Of a stretch of 64,000 nucleotides of DNA, positions 12,250 to 23,860 are shown one piece after another. The position numbers were made by a program, and so were the translations under genes. Numbering within the stretch: position 1 is the stretch's first letter; the number at the start of each line of letters is the position of its first letter. The DNA is taken from the NCBI RefSeq assembly GCF_000002985.6, contig NC_003280.10, positions 4,522,501 to 4,586,500 on the forward strand. Direction: 5' to 3'. Source of the DNA: Caenorhabditis elegans. Its lineage: Eukaryota; Nematoda; Chromadorea; Rhabditida; Rhabditidae. Under the pieces are notes generated by a model. The model saw only the letters and a program-made list of their open reading frames with translations, did not search any database and was not told the DNA's origin.

Positions 12250-14741
12250 TCATTTATTCCACATTACAGAAAGTTGTTGAAAATGACAACCATTTTCAGA
12301 TTTATTGACTTTTGTCATTTTTCGTATATGCATTTGTCTATTTTTCTTTATCCATGAAATATATAAAAATACGGCAGTGGGAGAAATAATTGCATTCAAT
12401 GGAGATGTCTGAAAACTAAAAGTTATTAATAAAGTTTCAATTTTTTTTCAAAAAAAACCCTTACATAAAACCATCCAATAATATTTGTATCATGAACATT
12501 TGGATTTTCAGCAGTAAGTTTTGCGAAAATCGTAAGAAAAGTGTCATAGAAGCAAAATAAAACCAGTTGAATAATTCCCAGAATTGCCACGGAAATACTT
12601 GAAACTACGGCTTCCTTTTTTGTATATTCAGACTCAATGTCGTACGTTTTTCTGGAAAAATTGAATTATTGAATGCCTGCCTGCCTTCCTACAATCATAA
12701 AATGAAAACCTACGTTTTTTGAGTCTTCTTCACATAAATGATGAGAAGCAAAGAGCAAACTATTGAGGTAAGACAAATTGCAAGATATGGAATTATATGC
12801 TCTCTAAAATACAACAATTGATTTTTTTTTGAAAGTTGTCGACAAAATTGCCGGAATTGAAAACTTCCGGCAACTCGGCAAACCGGTAAATTGCCGATAT
12901 GCTAAATTTGGCGGAAAAATGGAAATAGCCGAAATTTTTTGGCAAATTGTGGTTTTGCGTTTTTTTTTTTGGAAATTTCAGAAGGGCAATTATAATCGGC
13001 AAAATTGTACGCATATTTTTTCTTTTTTCATCTTTTTTACATTTTTTTTAATGAAAAGTAAGTAAATTCTATCAAATATAGAAAAATCGGAAAAAAATTT
13101 TCAAAAGGCAAATTACTCGAAAAACTTCGGGAAATTGATGTTTGGCAAATGGCGAAGTGACAATTTGCCGAAAATCAAAATTTCCGGCAAATCGGCAATT
13201 CGGCGAATTGCCGCAAAAAAAAAATGAATTTACGTTTTCAAGTCCAAAACAACATCGGATTCCCGGAAGCAACTTGTAGTCCTCATTCCATGAATTGGCC
13301 CAAGGAAATGTTGTTGAGCTGTGAATACCGTACTTGCAATTAACGAAAGTATGGCAAGAAGAAATCCATAATTTGCATGTGAAAATCTTTTACTGTCAAT
13401 CGTCACTGATATTCTATTAATAATCAATGCGAATTGATTGAATACTGTAACAACTTTAGTGAACTCATTAGTCACGTGGTGCGGCCAACATTCTTCACTT
13501 TTGAACATAATATCATTGGCAGTTTGATAGAAAAACGACCGGAATAGTGACCAGTTTTGTAGGAAGATATATGATAAGTTATGAATATTTATGAACACTA
13601 GATCAGTGATCAATAGACGGGTGGTTGAAGGATTGAAGACTTGTTTTGAATGAAGTTGGAATATTGCCTGAAACAAGGTGATGCATTACTTCTGAGTGTA
13701 TGGAAAGTTGGAACTTAGTCGAAACTTTTGGTATAGCGATGACCAATGATAAAATTAAAAATTCTCAACCTCCTGGAAGTTGGCAATAGGTAAGCTTTCA
13801 GCTGAAAATTGGTTTATCTACAAATTTTGCATCCGATATAAAATGCTTCTGAGAGCTAATATTGCTAAATTGCTCAGCCAAATAAATTAATAGGCAAACC
13901 CTCATTTACTAGCGTGCTCATTAACTTGAACGCTCAGTATCATTACATCAGTACGAGTACTTTGACTTTATCCCTAACCAACCCCTAACCAAATTATTAA
14001 TCTAAAATTCAAATTTTCCCAAACCACGCAAATCCTACAATAATAATACAATACAATAAGTACAACTCCTACAATACCTCGCCGGTATCCACCACCAACC
14101 CCCAACCCAAAACCTCTACAAATGCTGCAAATTCAAAAATTCCCAAACTACAGTAACCCTACCGTACGCCTATATTACCGCTTTTTTGAATTACAAAATT
14201 AGCATATTTTTACAAAAAATTTCATTTAAATTTTGAGCGATAGTGCAACAGGTTAAAAAACTTAAGCTCCAAGTTTATCAAAATGCACAAAAAAAAAACG
14301 AAAGCAAAGATAGCTTAGCAAACCTCAGAAAAAAAAACGCCATAAAGGTGGGAGATGGCAAAATTATAGACGTACTTGGCACATGGCCAATGCTACTTAC
14401 AGGCAGGCAACCTCCTTTCACTCTCTTTCAGGCAGGTAGGACATCGCCACACACTATATACTTGGCACACCGCCAATGCTACATACAGGCAGATGGCATA
14501 ACACCTCCCCTCTCACTCTCTTTCAGGCAGGTAGCACACCACCACATACTCCCTTTTCCTCATAAAGAAATGAAAGACCATTCCAGACCATCCAACACTG
14601 ACACTACAACAAAAAAGTCAAACTCACTAAGACTGTAACCGCCATAGAAATAATGCAGGAAGTATCTATAAAGTATACACTGAATCGGAAAACTTGAGAG
14701 GTTCGTACTTCGAGGATTTCTTTGTCAGAAATTATATTCAT
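12250..14741 (-). CDS. Sra-family serpentine chemoreceptor (copy C), intron-reduced
   Basis: Five exons (14741-14628, 13667-13234, 12803-12714, 12651-12465, 12408-12250) give 327 aa. The 434-nt second exon is the fusion of what are two to four exons in the sister genes: LQNWSLFRSF and IINRISVTID run through without introns. Family marks are IMFKSEEC, TTSCFRESD, EYTKKEAVVSS in the third inner loop and IIGWFY in TM7. The N-terminal Cys and the Cys before IMF are missing, as in A and B. It gained an intron after KKTQK that the others lack. Intron 1 (about 960 nt) and intron 2 contain repeats. Confidence 0.82.
12836..13212. repeat. GGCAAATTGCCG-type repeat in intron of copy C
   Basis: A cluster of TTCCGGCAA / TTGCCGAAAATC words in both orientations, of the same family as the clusters at 46.4, 47.9 and 63.3 kb. 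The palindromic core makes it open in several frames, but no protein is implied. Confidence 0.7.
14373..14552 (+). repeat. Two tandem copies of a ~90-bp unit
   Basis: Two units (14373-14459 and 14460-14552) each begin ACTTGGCACA, continue through CCAATGCTAC and a GGCAGG run, and end with CACTCTCTTTCAGGCAGGTA plus a CACCACA stretch. They lie in intron 1 of receptor copy C and create a spurious open frame on the plus strand. Confidence 0.7.
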
Positions 14742-16487
14742 TCTGAAAATAAGAAAATTTAATTTTTTACTAAAATGTAAATATTGGAAAAAAAATAGAT
14801 CAACCACATGCACAAATAATATGTGAAAAGGGGAACCTTGCAATTAAGAAATCATGTCTGTTTTCGGCAGGTTCTCTGTTTTTTAGATTTAATGATGCGA
14901 GTAGGAAAAACATGTGTTGTATTGTTTTAGGTAGCAAAAAATTCTGTCAAAAACAAATAAGTCTTCAGATGACGACTGTCTGTTGTAAAGTTAAATGAAC
15001 ACCAAAAAACTAAAGGAAGTTATGGTAATGAGGTGCGAAAGTATGATAGAACTTAGTGGGAAAGAAGTAGAAAATTTCCCAAGTTGTTGGAATTTTTAAA
15101 GTTAAAAAAAACAAGAAAAACAAATTTTGGAAGTAATTTTCTTGATACTACGATGCTAGATGCGTTTTTTGTGACGTAGAAATTAGTTTAAATTACAGAG
15201 TTTTGCAAACAAAGCGAAATATGTAGCTTTTTTTGCAGCAGCACAAAATCAGGTTTTACTTAACTGTCACCGTTCAGTTTTCACCTTTTTTTGTAAATCA
15301 AAAAAATCTACAAGCTCAAAAAGTTGGGTTTAAAAATTGATAAAAACATTTTTTGAACAATTTACGGAAAAAAGACAATTAAACTTTAGAATTGTCAAAA
15401 ATGGAAAAAAAAGTAAAAAAGATTATTTTTTTAGTCAAGGAAACGAAAAAAGAGAGTTGAATTTTTTGTTTTTCGGTTTCCAAAAAAACGAAAACGGAGT
15501 ATATAAGGTTTGTAGAGACAATTTCAAGACAATTTCAGAGAAGGGCAAACTTTTGAACAAAAGAAAATAACAAGAATATAAGCACGAAAATGAGTTCACA
15601 GTTGAAAAGATCTGGTGTCTATGTAGGGTATGTATTTTGTTTCATAAAAATCAAAAATTCAAAGTTTTACATTTTTGATCCACTAACAAAGGAAGTAATT
15701 AGAAGTTTTCCTTGAATGTTTCGTATTTGGCACTCGGTGATCTATGCCGAAATGCATTATCTATTATTAAATTGTGCTCTACTCAGAATGAGAAAAGTTC
15801 ATAACCTGACAAATTGTTGTTGAAGGCATGATCTGTCTATATGCCGTATTTTTGGTCAGCGGCCCGTATTTCAACTTTCACAGCTTATATCTATGTTGTA
15901 TTTATTTTAATCAAAAAAGAATCAAAAACTGACAAAATATTTGTTATTTATTTTTTAATTGTTTTGCAGTTAGTTACCAACTGAATCTACAAAATAACCC
16001 TATAAGGAAAAAAAAATAATATAATAAGGAAAAAAATAACGAAAAAACGAAAAATCTGAAGAAAATGCTTCCGATATGTGGGGTTACCATAACTACAGTA
16101 ACTCAGCACTAACATTACTAAAATTGAAATTTCCGTCCGAAACATAATTATAAATAATTTGAACTTCATCAATTTTAAAACTAACTGTAAGGTTCTTATA
16201 GTTAACTGGCAAATTTCGGTTGCCATTTTTAAATTCTTATTTCAAAGTAACAAAATTTTCAAAGAAAAAATCAGAAAAAAAATTATGCTAGCAAAAAGTT
16301 AAAAGAAACATGGACGGCATTTACTCACAGAAAATGGGAATATGATGGAACAAAAAATGTAATATGAAATTATAAAACACACATGACTGTTATTCGCGAT
16401 TTTCAAAAGATACTACGTTGTGATTAATACATATGAATCACAAAAAAGTTAACAGAAATACCGAAAAACTCAGGAAGTATGTTTTTG
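14742..16487. other. Intergenic region between receptor copies C and D
   Basis: 1.75 kb, AT-rich. The only coding-like stretch is the weak candidate at 15987-16226 on the minus strand. Nothing else could be supported. Confidence 0.45.
15987..16226 (-). pseudogene. Possible orphan membrane-protein exon
   Basis: A minus-strand open stretch with two hydrophobic segments and SYGNPTYRKHF, which resembles the end of TM7 plus the following NPxYR of other nematode receptor families rather than Sra. It has no clear acceptor or upstream exons, and the end is low-complexity Phe/Leu. It may be chance or a receptor remnant. Confidence 0.2.
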
Positions 16488-18231
16488 TCAGGATCCAACT
16501 TCAGTCACTCTCGCAGAATTCCATTGGTCTGCCAAACTTTTGAAATATGCATCTTGCATGTAATTTCCGGATTTTGTTATTTTTGTGTTCATAACTGTTA
16601 TTTTGTTTTTTCTTTTGATAGATATTCCGGTGTATGAAAGGATTATCGAACAAGGAAGTGCAAGGCCAGCTATCGGGAAGCTCTGAAAAATGTAAGATTT
16701 GATAATGCCTGTGACCATAGGCTGATAAGGTAAAAACAATTATTATAGGTTTCAGGAACAATATTCTTCCAGACTCTCACTTTAAAACGCGAAAATCTCA
16801 AAAAGAGACAATTCATTGGCGCGGACGGTCTAAAAAAAACTAGATCCGTTTTTTTTTCTTTCGAGATATTTAAATTTAAATCAAGTTACATATTCATAGG
16901 TTATAAAGCTAATTCACCTCTAAAATTCAAAACAAATAAACTTACATAAAACCAAAGCGCAACATTATTTCCATAAAACAATCCATCTGCATTTACGTAA
17001 ATGTTTAATACAATAAAGAATCCAAGAATATAAATCGTATAGATAAGAGTTTGCACAAAAGAAATGAAGGACACTATAATTGATGAGTTCATGTTACTTT
17101 TGTTATTATATCGAGATTTTAAATTGTAATCACCACTGGAAGTTTTGAAATTTGTTTTTAAAATAATTAACAAAAATATAAATAAATAAAACCTGTTCTG
17201 AGACTTCAAAAATTTCCTTCGATATCTAATCATTATCAAGAAATTGATTGGAAAACAAATCAAATCAAATCCAATCATTAAATGAATTAGGTAACTGAAA
17301 ACAAAATTTCCAATTAGGTAAAACAGTACAAACTCATACTTTATAGTTTCCATTTCGGGATAAATTTGTTGGAAGCAATTTGGATTATTGTATTGAGAAT
17401 ATGATGGCGGCCTGATCGCACTTGTAATAATAACAGACATTATAAAAGTCATAATGTTCAATGTTCCAGAGTTAATAAGATCCGAATTTGGGAGAAATGT
17501 TACAATTAGTCTGCAATTAAAAAGAGGGATTGGAAATTTTTTTTAACTCAACAATATTGTGAATATTCTATACTTTTCAATAGTAACTGCAAACTGAGAT
17601 GTAAGCAAAAGAACCCGCACAAATATTCCTATAACATAATAGGAAAAGCATTCACTTCCCTTGAACATTATTCCACAGGAATTGTTTGATTTTTCTATTG
17701 ACCGGTATAAAGACCAATTCTGGAAACAAACAAAAAATATTCACATAAAATACTGAAAGAAAGCATTCAAAACCGGACTCTTACCATTGTAAATGCAAAA
17801 TAGATATCATGAAAAATGTAATAATTCATACAGTAGAATAATAAGTTCCTTGTCGTTGTACTGAACATACTTTTTGATAGCATTATTTTGACCGCCTGAA
17901 ATTATCATGAAACTGGAGAAATGGATATAAACTTTAACATAGGTACAAAAATGCCTGCCTATACGCTTCAAAGTTTGTAATTTGAAATTTGAAGAAAAGT
18001 GTATTCACTATACATATATTTTTAACCAGAACTTATACTAGGATTGACTTTTAGACACAATTTAAAAATAAGATGGCTTACTTTTCTCGTGAATACCATT
18101 GTCAAAATTATCACCAAATTATGCAAAAAAATATTAAGTCGAGAAGAATAAGAAGTTCTTTCCCCAATTTCAAATTCTGAAGCACAGGAGGAGCCATTAG
18201 TTATAATTGGCAAAACGTCGGATAAATTCAT
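16488..18231 (-). CDS. Sra-family serpentine chemoreceptor (copy D)
   Basis: Six exons (18231-18082, 17895-17785, 17719-17574, 17510-17193, 17135-16946, 16682-16488) join in phase into 369 aa, the longest copy here. It carries the Sra N-terminal signature SSCASEFEIGERTS. Other marks are SNNSCGIMFKGSEC before and at TM3, TIEKLIVTFLP after TM3, NPNCFQQ in loop 2, KSRYNNKSNMNSS in the third inner loop, LWFY then ALPCSIILSY in TM7 and LADQWNS in the tail. With copy E it keeps the extra cysteine pair lost in A-C. The start used is the second in-frame ATG, closest to CASE; a longer N-terminus is possible. Confidence 0.85.
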
Positions 18232-19012
18232 TTTGAAGCAATCAATAGAAATTCTAGATTTTTCTATCTGAAAAAAAAACATGAAGATGAGTTGTCCAGA
18301 GGGAAATGTCTACAATATACATAAGTTGACAATAACAAGAAACGGAAAATGAGGAACAAAATTATTCTGTGAGTGGGATGAGTGATGAATTTTGAGTTAT
18401 TTCAGAGAACACCTTTTGAAAGTTAATGCAGATTTTTCGCATTTTTTTCCAAAAGTATACCAACTTCAAACCTTACAACAACAGTACTGATAAAAAATTA
18501 AAAAATATATATATTTCTGCATTTTTTTAAATGAATTTTTATTGAGAAAAATTGTCTCAACAATTGGAAAAAATGGTTTGTAACTTTTCCGAAATTACAG
18601 CAACACTGTGCCGCACCAATTTTTGCAATTTTTGTCTACAACTCGAAAATTAAAACGCAGGACGTCATACCCAGTCAAACCTTCTAGCTCTGGCTCAAAA
18701 TTTTGTCTGCACATTGAGTCATTTAATGTGATAATATAAATCCCTTGAGATCCTAGAATGCGATGGAACTAGTTTGAAAAATGTTGACAATAAACTGATC
18801 GTTGCTGTTAGGAGACATTTCTGACCAAAATTTAAAACATGATTCATCTAAATGAATAAACTAAAAACAAATTAAAACTGCAAAATGGAACTGGGAAATT
18901 TCAGTTAAAATTGGAATTTTTAAACGTGTAGTCCGGTGCAGCAACCTTTTTGTAGAATCATTCTGAATCTTTAACACAAAAATTAATTTTGAAAGAAAAT
19001 ACTTTCATAGAA

Positions 19013-19231
19013 CTATTGATTATCAGCTGATATATTTCCCTTGTGAACTCGCATAATGTCTCGGTTCATAAAATGTTTCCCTTTATTGTTTATTTCGTAG
19101 AACAAGATTCGTTGCGGAGTGACTTTATAGAAAGAGGGAACAGTCATGAGCTTCGAAAGTTTGATAAAAATACCTCCACCCAAGCAGGCAACTAGCGTCT
19201 TAAAAAATGTTTGTAACAATTTTGAGATCAA
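19013..19231 (-). CDS. Weak small ORF between receptors D and E
   Basis: A 72-aa minus-strand frame with a mixed, protein-like composition (FIKLSKLMTVPSFYKV, ending GNISADNQ). A ttttttttccag-like signal does not precede it on its own strand, and no partner exons are obvious. It could be a last exon or chance. Function unknown. Confidence 0.15.
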   Translation of the reverse strand: MISKLLQTFFKTLVACLGGGIFIKLSKLMTVPSFYKVTPQRILFYEINNKGKHFMNRDIMRVHKGNISADNQ

Positions 19232-19364
19232 CTTTTTTTCCAGTTCAAAGTGCTCCTTTAACGGTCCTCTTTTATTTTTGAATTAATTTTGCTTTCACGG
19301 ATAACTTAATAATTTAAAATAAATAACATATTTTATAACAATTTCTCAACTTTAGAACTGAAAA

Positions 19365-21168
19365 TCAACTTGAATTAATACAAACAACAGGAGCTGGAAC
19401 ATTCGGTGCATATCTATTCCCATATCCTTGACTCCATGATCGATCCAACTTGTCGAAATATGATTTTTGATTTTCATTTTGATTTTCTTTAGTCAACCCA
19501 TTAATCTTTTCTCTTCTCTGTAGTGAAATTATTTTGGTAGAAGTCAAAATAATTATTGGAAGGAACATGCACGCATATGTGTAGGTCTGAAAATAAAACT
19601 CGAGGTAGTTCAAATTAAACTGCAAACCTACATAACACCAAAGTACTACATTAGTAACTAATAAGGGTCCGATTACATCTTTCAATTTGATGACTGCATA
19701 GATAAGAATAGAATATAGCCCGAGAAAGATAATCTGAGAAACCAGGTACCAGGTAACCACCAAGGATGAGTTGATGGATTCTTGTTTTGACATTTGTACA
19801 GCCAGGTTGAATTTGTCTCTGAAATCCAATTTAAAAAAATCTTGCTCCACTTTGACAGCGCATATTTCGGTTTTTTTTTATTTTATCAAAAACTTGTCAA
19901 CTGGAAAAACATGTGAAAAATATTTTTCGATATTTTGATAGTAAAATATTTTCGATTAAGTTCAAGACAGTCAAGATATAAGCCGTCAAAGTAAAGTAAT
20001 TCAGGTGCAACAAGTTCTGCATAATATTTTCCAACACTGTGCTTCAGTTCATCATTATTTAACATCAATTGTTTCAGCCCCGTAAAAAGGCTGAAACAAT
20101 TGTAGTTCCATTTAAAGTGGTATTCTTATTCAGTACACATTTAAAAAATTTGCCGGGGACTATTTCAAGTGGGCCTATGTCCAAAGCGCACAGAGAAGAA
20201 GGAGCACAACAGAGATCCAGAAATATTTAAAGAAAAGAAAGTACGTAGGAAAACCAACTTCTTCAAATTCCTCCAACTGATAAACCATCCTATGGTATTT
20301 AGCGATAAACATATTGCAATAATATATAGGTAAATCATGATTTGAGTGGTCAATTCATCGATATTTCTGCCTTGTCTTTGAAAACAATTCGACTGTAGAT
20401 TATCATTTGGACCATCGCTAGTCATATACATACAGACCCCGACTGATACAAGTATCTGAAACTTGTTCCAATGTTGTCTGGTCCTTGATCATCTGACAAA
20501 CCGAGAGTATAAATAAAACGATTCCTCGTTGAGCGGTAGACTTAATACCAACATTGGAAAGTGTGATTAGTCTGAAAGCATAATTATTAGTTACTGGCGG
20601 GAAATATTCAAATTAATGCCTGTCAATAGTGATGGCGCAGTTTGTGCATATCATCAACAATCGAATGAATATGTTTGCAGTGTAAAATGGATAACATTCG
20701 TATTCGTTGAACATTATTTTGCAAGGTTGATCCCAGTACACCAGGGATCGTAGGAGAGACCAGTTCTGGAGTAATTTAATTTCTAAAAATGCTCAATAAT
20801 TTGGTTCAACTTTTTTCAGTCATGATAGGATTAAATGAAATTCCAAACAGTTGTGCTCAAAAAATTACCTGAATAAAACCATATAAAAATTCGTGAATAC
20901 TTCCAACTGCCAGACTTGCAACCAGTAAAACGAGAGTTGAATTTGGGAAAATTGACTTTGTGTATAGTTTTCTCAATACCTGAACTTTTGAGTTTATCAG
21001 AGCTTTTGGTTATAAGTATTCAATGCAACTTACAACAACTGTCAAAGTCCATGTAATAATTGCAATTATGTTATTTGTATAAACATTTGATTGAAACAGA
21101 AACGCCGTTCTGCCTATCATTTCATTTTCAGTAGCACATCTTTGAAATCCTGGAGTTGATACGTTCAT
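19365..21168 (-). CDS. Sra-family serpentine chemoreceptor (copy E)
   Basis: Seven exons (21168-21034, 20979-20869, 20765-20620, 20571-20502, 20455-20259, 19818-19632, 19586-19365) give 355 aa. Family marks are [88 protein letters not shown] and LDRSWSQ. Exon 3 must end at a GC donor (GACAG then GCATTA) to keep the family reading frame. A 46-nt intron after LFILS and a 45-nt intron after LWCY are inferred from alignment with copies B and D; the latter is a multiple of three and could be retained. It keeps the two cysteines lost in A-C. Confidence 0.8.
19886..20068 (-). other. Coding-like insert inside intron 5 of copy E
   Basis: A 60-aa open stretch (starting [16 protein letters not shown]) with protein-like composition lies wholly in the 439-nt intron. 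It is not compatible with the receptor frame and has no recognised homologue. It abuts the hairpin at 20066-20102, which suggests inserted DNA rather than an exon. Confidence 0.2.
20066..20102. repeat. Perfect 14-bp hairpin in receptor intron
   Basis: CAATTGTTTCAGCC (20066-20079) and its exact complement GGCTGAAACAATTG (20089-20102) surround a 9-nt loop CCGTAAAAA. On the minus strand the arm contains a TTTCAG acceptor-like word. No function can be assigned. Confidence 0.75.
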
Positions 21169-22837
21169 AGTTGACAAGATACACCTTTAATTAAAGTATT
21201 TTAAAAACACGTTTACGTTAACTGAAGGTATTGAATAAAACGCGGAAGTTCTATGATGATTGAAAACTGAAGTAGAAATTGCAAAAGTGCATTGATTTTA
21301 CTGGAACTTATTGTTCAAATTTGATTTAACGGAAATACGAGAAACAATATATATTTTTCCCAATTAGCAAAGATTAAAAAACTGACCAATCGAATTTGGC
21401 TCCAGCGAATCAAATGAGATTCTTCAGTTTTTTTTTCTTCTTATTTTTTTAAATAGCCTATCAAAAACCTAACGTACACATAAAAGCAGCAAAAAGCATA
21501 TGATAAGCTAACTACCTTCCGCATTTTCCTCCCCGTCTCTAATTTCTGATAAATTGCTAACTTCTAGCTGACTTATTCTATCTAATTGCAGGTTATCATC
21601 ACATGAACAAGGCCCTCTCGGATACATTTCCCGTTTTCTACTTGAAAAAACGGATGTCATTGTTATTGTTAAGTTTCGTATTAAACTATGATTTTTCATC
21701 AGACAATCGAATACAACAATACGATTTTAGATCAAACGAAACGAGTAACTATAAGTGTTTGGAACGAAACGAGATCGAGCGAAACGAGTAACTATAATGT
21801 GTTTTTTTATAGACATTTAAACTAGATATAAATGAATCAGACTACTATAAAGCGGATTTGTGTTTCTATTTTCGATCAAAAATTATATAATATGCAAGAA
21901 ATAAGTTCAAAATGGGGACATTCTTAATGAGATAGCCTCTAAAAAAAAATGCAATCTAATAGGCAAAATATGGTAAGCATAAACCCAAAAAAAAACATCT
22001 GGAAAAAAAAATCAAAAAATCCAAGATATGGGTGCAATCCCGACTTAATGAGCAGAAAACAACTTTTCAGGATACAACAATTCAGTTATGCTCTTACCGT
22101 ACTACTACAGTACCCTGATCCTATCCGAACACTAATTGTCACTTACCATTCCTTCAAGAGTCTATAAACTACAAAGACTACATATACTCCGAAGTAGGAA
22201 AACACGTAATAAGCGCTATCGTAAATAATTTTAAAAGTGTAAACTTTAAGACTGTAGGAATATTATGATTAGCTCTGGAAATTTTACTATAATTATTTGG
22301 AAAACAACGACCGAAACAAGTCAAAACTCCAAAAGAAATACTAACCATTCACATGAATTTGCACAAAATAGCGATGTTTCCAAACAAGCATAACCGACAA
22401 TCAAAACTAAATCTTAAACTTTCTAAATCTTAACCCAGTATATTATTTGTTCATAATAAAAAACATCAGATACCTTACAATCAGAAACAGCAGGAAAAAT
22501 CTGAAAATAAAATGTTCTACCTACCAGACAGAGCACAAAATGATGAATGATATTAAGGTAGTAATGTGTCTCATAGATACTTCAACTTCTCACTTGGGAC
22601 CTAGGAATCACACTAAAGTCACAGTATGTGTAAGCACGTGAGCACATGTAAATTCACGTGAGCAATAATGTATGGGGGAGGTTTGTGATTGGATTTCAAT
22701 AAGCACCCACTTTGTAGGTAGAAAATTTTTAACTATGCCTACCCCTAATCCTACGCCTGACTGGACCTGTTAAAATATTTCAGAACATTTTCAACATATT
22801 AGTGAAAATGAAAAAGTGCAAGGACGAATGTACGAGT

Positions 22838-22946
22838 ACGAAACCTGCCTACCATACCTACCAGCCTACCATGTCTACCTGCTCACCATGCCTAAATGTC
22901 TCTCATGCCTTCATGCCTATTATACCTGCCTGCCTACCTATTTCAG
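22838..22946 (+). repeat. CCTACCATGCCTACC repeat run
   Basis: About ten degenerate copies of a CCTRCCTACC word in tandem. This is the local example of the GGCAGGTAGG family that recurs at 25.6-25.8, 27.1, 28.0-28.2, 29.2 and 34.8-34.9 kb. Confidence 0.7.
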
Positions 22947-23509
22947 AAAATAACTATTTCAGAAAATTCTCCAAAATTGCTGTTCAATTTTTGTAACCTA
23001 TATCAGAAAAAAAAACTTCTTAAGCTCAAAATAGAGCGTTTCAAAAATTGCTTATTTCCTTTGAAATTAAAACATTCAAATTTTGAAAAACCATATCGTT
23101 AAAAAAGCACATAAAAGCTCTCCGGATAATGAAGTACCTTCAAAATGTGATTATTCACCGAGCTCTAGGCTAGATTTAATTGAATTCCAATTCATTTATT
23201 AGTCATTCACTTTTTACCCCCAAAAGGTTTAAATTTTTGAATGAAAATAGTGGTTAACATGTGATATTTTCTTCACGTTTGCACTTTTATTTACATCATT
23301 TAACAATGATCCCTTGTTTTTTCTTGAAGTGGTCACTGGAACAAAAAGTTATGATGAACTTTGGAAAATGGGGAGTGCAAAGAATAAGACCTTCCAGGGG
23401 AAAATAAGACCAAAATAAGACGATCATTTTTGTTCAGAAATAGTACTATATTCTTTTCAGAAATCTCATAAAACCAGGTATTTTATCAAAAAAAATATGA
23501 AAAATTCGA

Positions 23510-23860
23510 GGGAGCGCTATAGAAGTTGCACGGTCGTTTTTGAGACTTTTTGACCTAGTCCTCGTAGTTTTTGATATTTTTTGATGGAAATTTATGGGGT
23601 TATTCCAGTAGTGTCGGAAAATTAAAAAGTGTAGAAAAATTACGTCACAACCTTATTCAAGTATATAAAAACATGTATTTAAATACATTTGTGACGTCAC
23701 AAATGTATTTTAATACATTTTGCTACATTACTTGAATAACCCCATTACGACGGGGGGTTTTTTGACATTTAAAATCGAATGGCATTCACCGTTTCTTGGA
23801 AAAAAAATTGGGAAAGTACTGAAACTCGAAAAAAATAGGGAGCGCTATAGAAGTTGCACG
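23510..23860 (+). repeat. 23-bp direct repeats flanking a MITE
   Basis: GGGAGCGCTATAGAAGTTGC followed by ACG occurs at 23510-23532 and again exactly at 23838-23860. The palindromic element at 23596-23743 lies between them. Confidence 0.75.
23596..23743. mobile_element. Palindromic MITE with central CRE-like site
   Basis: Terminal inverted repeats GGGGTTATTC / GAATAACCCC bound a nearly palindromic AT-rich body centred on GTGACGTCAC with flanking AAATGTATTTTAATACAT words. A second member lies at 45318-45420. There is no coding capacity. Confidence 0.7.
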
